Below are positions 58,626 through 64,000 of a DNA stretch of 64,000 bases, one piece after another (the first letter of the stretch is position 1; each line of letters begins with the position of its first letter). Below the pieces are notes generated by a model. The model ran no database searches. It was given only the letters and a program-made list of their open reading frames with translations, and was not told the origin of the DNA. A program made the position numbers and the translations under genes. The DNA comes from Euryodendron excelsum (taxonomy: Eukaryota; Streptophyta; Magnoliopsida; Ericales; Pentaphylacaceae), in the NCBI GenBank assembly GCA_033060915.1, contig CM065378.1, forward strand, positions 11,329,501 through 11,393,500, in the 5' to 3' direction.

Positions 58626-60357
58626 GTAACATGAATTGACTATGCATCTCTTTTAACATCTCTGATATTGAGATTGTCAAGACTTGGTTCTCATTGGCAG
58701 TTTTTTAATAGTTGTCTTTTTATTTTTTGAGCTTAGTGCTATGTGGAAAATTATAGTGCTTCAACTTGTAGTTTCAATTACAAATTATTCTTGGTGTTAA
58801 AAAATATTTACCCTATTTTGACCCATATTTGTTTGCATTTGTTGGTTACTCCTTGTATTATGTGTTTAGCTGTTGTGCTTTTGTAAGATAGTTTGCTGGT
58901 TTCTTACTCTATTGCTTTTCCCTTCCGTGTTTACTTTTAAATGTTAAACTAGTTCTAAATAGGATGAAAATCCGATTGACTAAATATATGTGTCTTCATA
59001 TGTTTTGTATGTGTCTTTGTAAATTAGTTTGATTACAATTATTCTTTAAGTCCATTTATAGCCAAAAAAAAAAAAAAAAATTTCTTGAGGTCCACTTCGT
59101 TTTGTTCTATTGGGTACCACTGTTTGCCAGATGAGATGAGGGGATGCAACAACATAATAATTTATCTGCTAAAATACGTGATGAAACCTTTTGTTAGTTA
59201 GTGTGACATCAGAAATCATAAATGTACCGTACTGGACATGTTATTTTTATTGAGTTACTTATCAAGAAAATATTGTTTAATAAGTTCTTATAGAGTAAAT
59301 TGTACATTCTGCCACCAACATTTACTTTTTTCTTTTTTTCTAAGTATTCCACCATCAACATTTACAAACATTGCCTTTCTCTTCATTGTTACTAATTAAT
59401 CTGCTAATTACGCATTCCAAGTTGTAAGAATGTAAGGATTGACAGGTCAAACCTTCAACTTACTCCTACAGAGGTCATTCTAAAATTACTGTTGATTGTG
59501 CTCCATCGAATTGATGTGCAGACCATGTTGTTTTAATAATTATTTGTTGCTTTAATCTGATTGGAGCAGTCACGAAGCCTATTTTTCTCTAAAAACAGTT
59601 ATCCATAGTTGAAGATACAAAAGACGAGGGGCGGAGGATACTTTATGGAAAACAAAGTCTCTCATTCACATATGTGATAAACATCACATAAACTCTTGAA
59701 ATTTTGTGTAGGAGAATGGTTGTCATAATTATCCTCTTGTTTTGTTTTTCCCTCCTTGATTTTACAGGCATTCTGCTAAGTGCCACAACGAGTAACATGT
59801 CTTCAAATAGAAACTTTGCTCATCAAACTGATTTCACATGAAACATATTCATTTCCTCTTTGAATCTCTGTTTACTTCTCTAACTTCAGACACTCTCTTT
59901 ATTAGCAAGTCCATTTTTTAATGTAGTTTTCTGTGTACTCGAAATTCTCATGAAATGTAACATAGTTTCTGGTGAAGATGTGGAGTGCTGATTATACATT
60001 TAACATAAAAGCTACATTCTGTATTTCTCCTTTTCTTGTGGCTTAAGCATTAGTTCAACAGTTGTGGTGGGCTGTTGTATAAGTTTTCAGCTTCTTAAAA
60101 ATGGTTTTGAGTTTATGTTGCCTTATGGAATGTCTCTCTCTCTCTCTCGCCTTTTGTTTTTTGAACTTCAACTTTGAGCTGAACTGGCAATTTAGAACTT
60201 GAACTATTCTGGGTTAGTTGATCACCATTAAGCAAATACATGTATCTGTTCTCAGAAACTGAATGAGTTGTGGAACCCGAATCAAAATTAAAAAAAAGAA
60301 GAAGTTAATATGTTTCCCATCCAATAGAAGGTAACAGTTGCTATTTTATTGCGAGTA
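58626..60357. other. Intron or intergenic sequence, no exon recognised
   Basis: T-rich DNA with a poly(A) run at about 59064-59080 and no coding frame. A short phrase at 59290-59390 (GCCACCAACATTTAC, repeated as CCACCATCAACATTTAC) is a small local repeat. I could not find the next exon of the RING-like gene. Confidence 0.4.
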
Positions 60358-60712
60358 TCGTAGAACTGAAAAACGGCTGTAATGGCCGATACGTAACGGT
60401 ATCATTGAATGGCGCTACCGATACAGGCATTTTGTAACGGCGAATGTTGAGTCACAACGGAGCCGCCCATATAGAGCCGTATTGTGTTTGTAACGGGCGT
60501 TACGGAGACCGTAACAGCCATTACAGTTCATTACAGATGAACAGAGATTGAGGGGACAAGAGAAAGAAGAACGAAATCGCTCATCGGAGAAAATGATTTG
60601 CTGATGATGCTTTAGATCTAGAGACTGCCGGCCCTCAAATATGCCTTTTGTGCTTTAGATTTAGTTGCCATCAGTGATCATCTTCTTCTCCTGCAGAGTT
60701 CGGCCCAGATTT

Positions 60713-60750
<38 letters not shown>

Positions 60751-61258
60751 CACGCGTGCTTGCTTTGCGTCCCTGAGTTTGAGAGTATCTAACAATGACG
60801 TTTCATCGTTCTAGTTTGCCTTCTATTTTCTTGACCTTAGACTTTTAAATAACCCAAAACTCTTAAAATTATCCTTTTTTTTATTTACTATAACGGAACC
60901 GAACTCTTAACCTTAAATAAATGGTTATATAATTATTGAATGTATTCCCCGACACTAATTATCAAACTTTCAACTTATAAAGAAATAGTTTTATATTGAA
61001 ATAATTATAATATTGTTATATATAGTTACAATTAAGTCAATGGAAATACACTAAAAACCATCTAAAATAATAGTGTTAATTATTTTATAGTCAAAACAAG
61101 CATAGTAATAAATTTTATAGAAAATTTCTAACTAAATAAAAATTTACGATTGCAGTGACCGCGTCCCATTGCGTAACATCCGCGATGCCCGGATCTGTTA
61201 CACTGCCACCGTGTCCGCGTCTCAATCCGCGACCCCGATTTAGTTCTATGGCTAGTAC
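60358..61258. mobile_element. Possible non-autonomous TIR element (~0.9 kb)
   Basis: The left part (60375-60530) is packed with GTAACGG/CCGTTAC motifs. The right part (61145-61245) is CpG-rich (CGCGTCCCATTGCGTAACATC, CCGCGACCCCGATTTAG). The outer ends TAGAACTGAAA and, on the other strand, TAGAACTAAATC are inverted. The CpG richness stands out from AT-rich surroundings. A (CT)n microsatellite lies at 60715-60746 inside. No target duplication is convincing and no gene is seen. Confidence 0.35.
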
Positions 61259-64000
61259 GATTGCGAAGCATTTTATAGTAACTTTATGATTATAATATGT
61301 AGATACCTCATTTCATGGATTCAATATGTACTTTCAATGTCTTTTTTTAGCTCAGATATCTGCTTTTTTATGTGCATTATTTTACTTCATTGGTGGACTG
61401 CAAGTTGTTTGAAAATAGCTGTTTTAACATAGGGGATGCTTGGTGCCTTTAATTTCACTGTTGAATGGCTCAATGGAAATCGGTGGGGCTATGAACTTGT
61501 AGCTCTGAATTGCTACAGGTTCTCTGTAGGATGCCAAACCATTGTGGCCTAAAATCAGTTCTTTGATGGTGTCATAGTACAGGCTTGTGCCATGGGTTTT
61601 GGTTGTTGATGTCTCTTCAACCTCCTGCTGCCCACAAGCCTGCCTCCAAATGCCATGACATTTTCCTTGTAGTCCCCCTTCATCGATATATGCATAGCAT
61701 TGCAGATCAGTAACACACATAAATGTACATCATTGATGCATGTATGTTCTTCTTTTAATCAGTTATGTATTTAGAAGCTTTAATACGTAAATATTTGGGT
61801 TGTCCTTGTAATAACTAGGTTCCCCAAATTTTTAACATGGATCGTGTGTTCGTGGCTATGTATAGATACCTGGGGATGAACTTTGTGCATGAAATAACAT
61901 GTTACCAGCTCAATATAAATCCAATGTAAATGGCTACAACAATGGTTCTTATGTTAGATATTTTGTTATTATCATAACTTCATTATCCATTTCTTGCAAT
62001 TTTACCTTATTTGCGTTTATTTTAAGTGATGTGTGATTGTGATTCTCAATTTATTTTGTCTTCCTTGTATCTAGTTTGCTCTTTTTCTGTGATGGAAGGG
62101 CTCAGTAGAAATGAGAGTCCTCTGAATTTGCACTTCTAAGGTTCGAGGAGGGTTTAGGATTCATTACCCAGCCTTTCATCCCAAAATTGATTCATCTGTG
62201 GTGTTGCAGCGCAATGTGTTTCAGTTGCTGATATTTACTAAAGACCATATGCCCCTACCTTTTTGTTCATGCACGACCTCAAATGCAATGACATACTTCA
62301 TCTTCTTTTGATTTTCATTAGCTTGCTCCTTGTATTGATGCATGCACCAGTTGGTTATTGTAGTTCATTTTGACTTTGAAAACATGCTACTTGCATGTTA
62401 TTAGCCTTAATTTAGGCTGCAACACTACTGGTTTAGGTTGGGTTGGAGGGCAATTGATGTCAGTTGGAGAGTCAAAATGCTCACCTTTCATTCAAACCAA
62501 CATCTAACCCAAGCTGCCTGACTGGGGCTTGTTTTTGATGAGTTTATGCTCAGATTTGCTTCTATCATTAAAATATCGAAAACATGAAATAAAACAAGCC
62601 AATCAGCGAATTGGAAATTTGGAAAATTAAAGAAAGTAAAATACTATTAATATTTACAACTAAAATTATAAGACCAATGAAATACCGAGAAGGTTCTCTC
62701 ATGTCCTTTTTATTTTAAGCCATGATGATTGAGTGTTAAAATAACTGTTTTCACGTGAATAAAACTATCAGATGGCACAACAACTAAGGTGATGGGTTGG
62801 AACAACTCTAATTTACGACCCATCAATGTCTTTTTTTTTACACAATTTGCAAAACAGAGAAAGTTAGGTTCTGGAATAACATGATGGGTTGGTAACCTTG
62901 TGTCCACAAGGTCAGATGGCTGTGAGGAGTTAGTAAAGAAGAAGCTGGCTTCATTAGGGTTTTGTTATTTTTGGAGGAAGGATGAGCAGAAACCAATTTT
63001 GAGTTATTAGTTGGGGTATTTATGTACTGCTTCTACCCTATTTTTGAACATGTACTTAACTCCACAAGCCTTTGTCCTAATTACTATTTTGAAAATATAA
63101 CACCTCTTTATCCTATAATTTGTATTAGTTTTATCAGTCTGGGTGTTGAAGATGTGAGGCCTCCAGTTTGGATGGGTTGGTTCGGAACTAATTCAGCCCT
63201 AACTATTTCATGATCAAAGCCTGTCCAAGGTTTGGGTTCAGGCTTGAACTGTTTGAGTTTCACCCCTGGCCATTGGCTTTATAAATGAAGCCTATCTTAT
63301 TCCATAGATTGCAAAAAAGGATGTACAGCCAGTAGCCAATAATTTAAGCAAGCCATTAAATGTTTCATTTTTTTTTTCATTATCCGAGTTGCTTACAATC
63401 AAAGTACAAATATGAAAATTGGATGCAGGAAAAATGACCTTATAGTCAGTAATCTACATATCATGTGTTGTAGTACAATATGCAAATTGGATGTAGTACA
63501 ATAGTTGATAATCTAGATATCATGTTTTGTATGCTGTACTTTCTGTAAGTGTATATAGATTTGATCTTTAGGAATCTAGCATCAGCAAGGATTAGTTTAT
63601 GGTTTATGCTATATTTGCAGGTGCATGTGTACTCATGGAGATAGTTCTGAATAAAAATTGATATCACTTGGTGTAAGTATTAGAATATATATAGGTATGT
63701 ACCACAGCATGTCCGTAAAGAAGAAGCATAAAGTGTAGGGAGTAGAATAGAAGAGAGCAGAGAATAGAGGAGACAGAAGGGGCACAAAGAAGAAGAAGAG
63801 AAATACAAACGAGAGAGAGAGAGAGAGAGAGAGAGGGGCCAAATCTGACATCCATTACATGAGACCTACTATTTATAGGCAAACTTGAAAAAGAAATTAA
63901 TAAAAAATATTCTGTCAATTAAGCGTAAAATTACGATCATTACAAAATTAAAGCTCTGAACTTATCTATAAATAAAACCAAAAAATATGCCTTCCATTTG
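61259..64000. other. Non-genic sequence to the window end
   Basis: AT-rich DNA with no supported gene. Frames at 61424-61720 (-), 62710-62907 (-) and 63461-63918 (-) have no domain, no good splice borders and low-complexity parts. A (GA)n microsatellite lies at 63811-63834. This could be intron of the RING-like gene or ordinary intergenic sequence. Confidence 0.4.

Overview
The window is nuclear DNA of a flowering plant, most likely a eudicot. It is AT-rich and intron-rich, with GT/AG introns. It holds four typical plant nuclear genes and a dense mix of plant transposons (Ty1/copia, a Maximus/SIRE-type copia, Ty3/gypsy of the Tat type, hAT, MITEs, a SINE and possible Helitron ends). I cannot name the species. 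I see no bacterial, organellar, rRNA, tRNA or CRISPR content.

Layout. 1-3.7 kb: retrotransposon debris, with a G-poor tract, a cluster of RNA-like hairpins, and a copia RNase H tail with its 3' LTR. 3.7-12.3 kb: non-genic DNA with possible Helitron ends and a 4.2 kb dead hAT transposon. 12.98-13.72 kb (-): an intact three-exon Casparian-strip membrane protein (CASP) gene. 13.8-20.2 kb: intergenic, with one MITE. 20.26-23.67 kb (-): an intact six-exon gene for a four-KH-domain RNA-binding protein, with promoter and leader to about 24.8 kb. 24.8-26.6 kb: intergenic with a SINE. 26.6-46.2 kb: a nest of retrotransposons. An old copia element (-) is split by a Maximus/SIRE-type insertion (28475-35127, target duplication TCTTT) and by a Tat/Retand-like gypsy element (35650-44695, target duplication GTGAA). 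The gypsy element carries an antisense, apparently spliced extra gene and a 60-bp tandem array.

44.9-56.7 kb is a tandem segmental duplication of about 5.9 kb. Each unit carries a copia gag fragment followed by a six-exon, METTL7-like, probably plastid-targeted methyltransferase gene of 330 codons. Both genes look intact. The units differ by a 60-bp minisatellite upstream of copy A, a 330-bp MITE in intron 5 of copy B, and what looks like an excision footprint at the same site in copy A. The copia flanks have diverged far more than the gene parts. 56.7-64 kb: the leader and first coding exon of a conserved plant gene that I associate with a RING-type family, then a long stretch with simple repeats and one possible TIR element. 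No later exon of that gene was found.

The four genes are unrelated in function (root endodermal barrier, RNA processing, small-molecule methylation, probable ubiquitin ligase) and do not form a pathway or cluster. The most unusual biology lies in the duplication, the antisense gene of the gypsy element, and the layered retrotransposons. All exon coordinates come from reading splice sites by eye and matching frames to remembered protein families; none was checked by alignment or transcript data.
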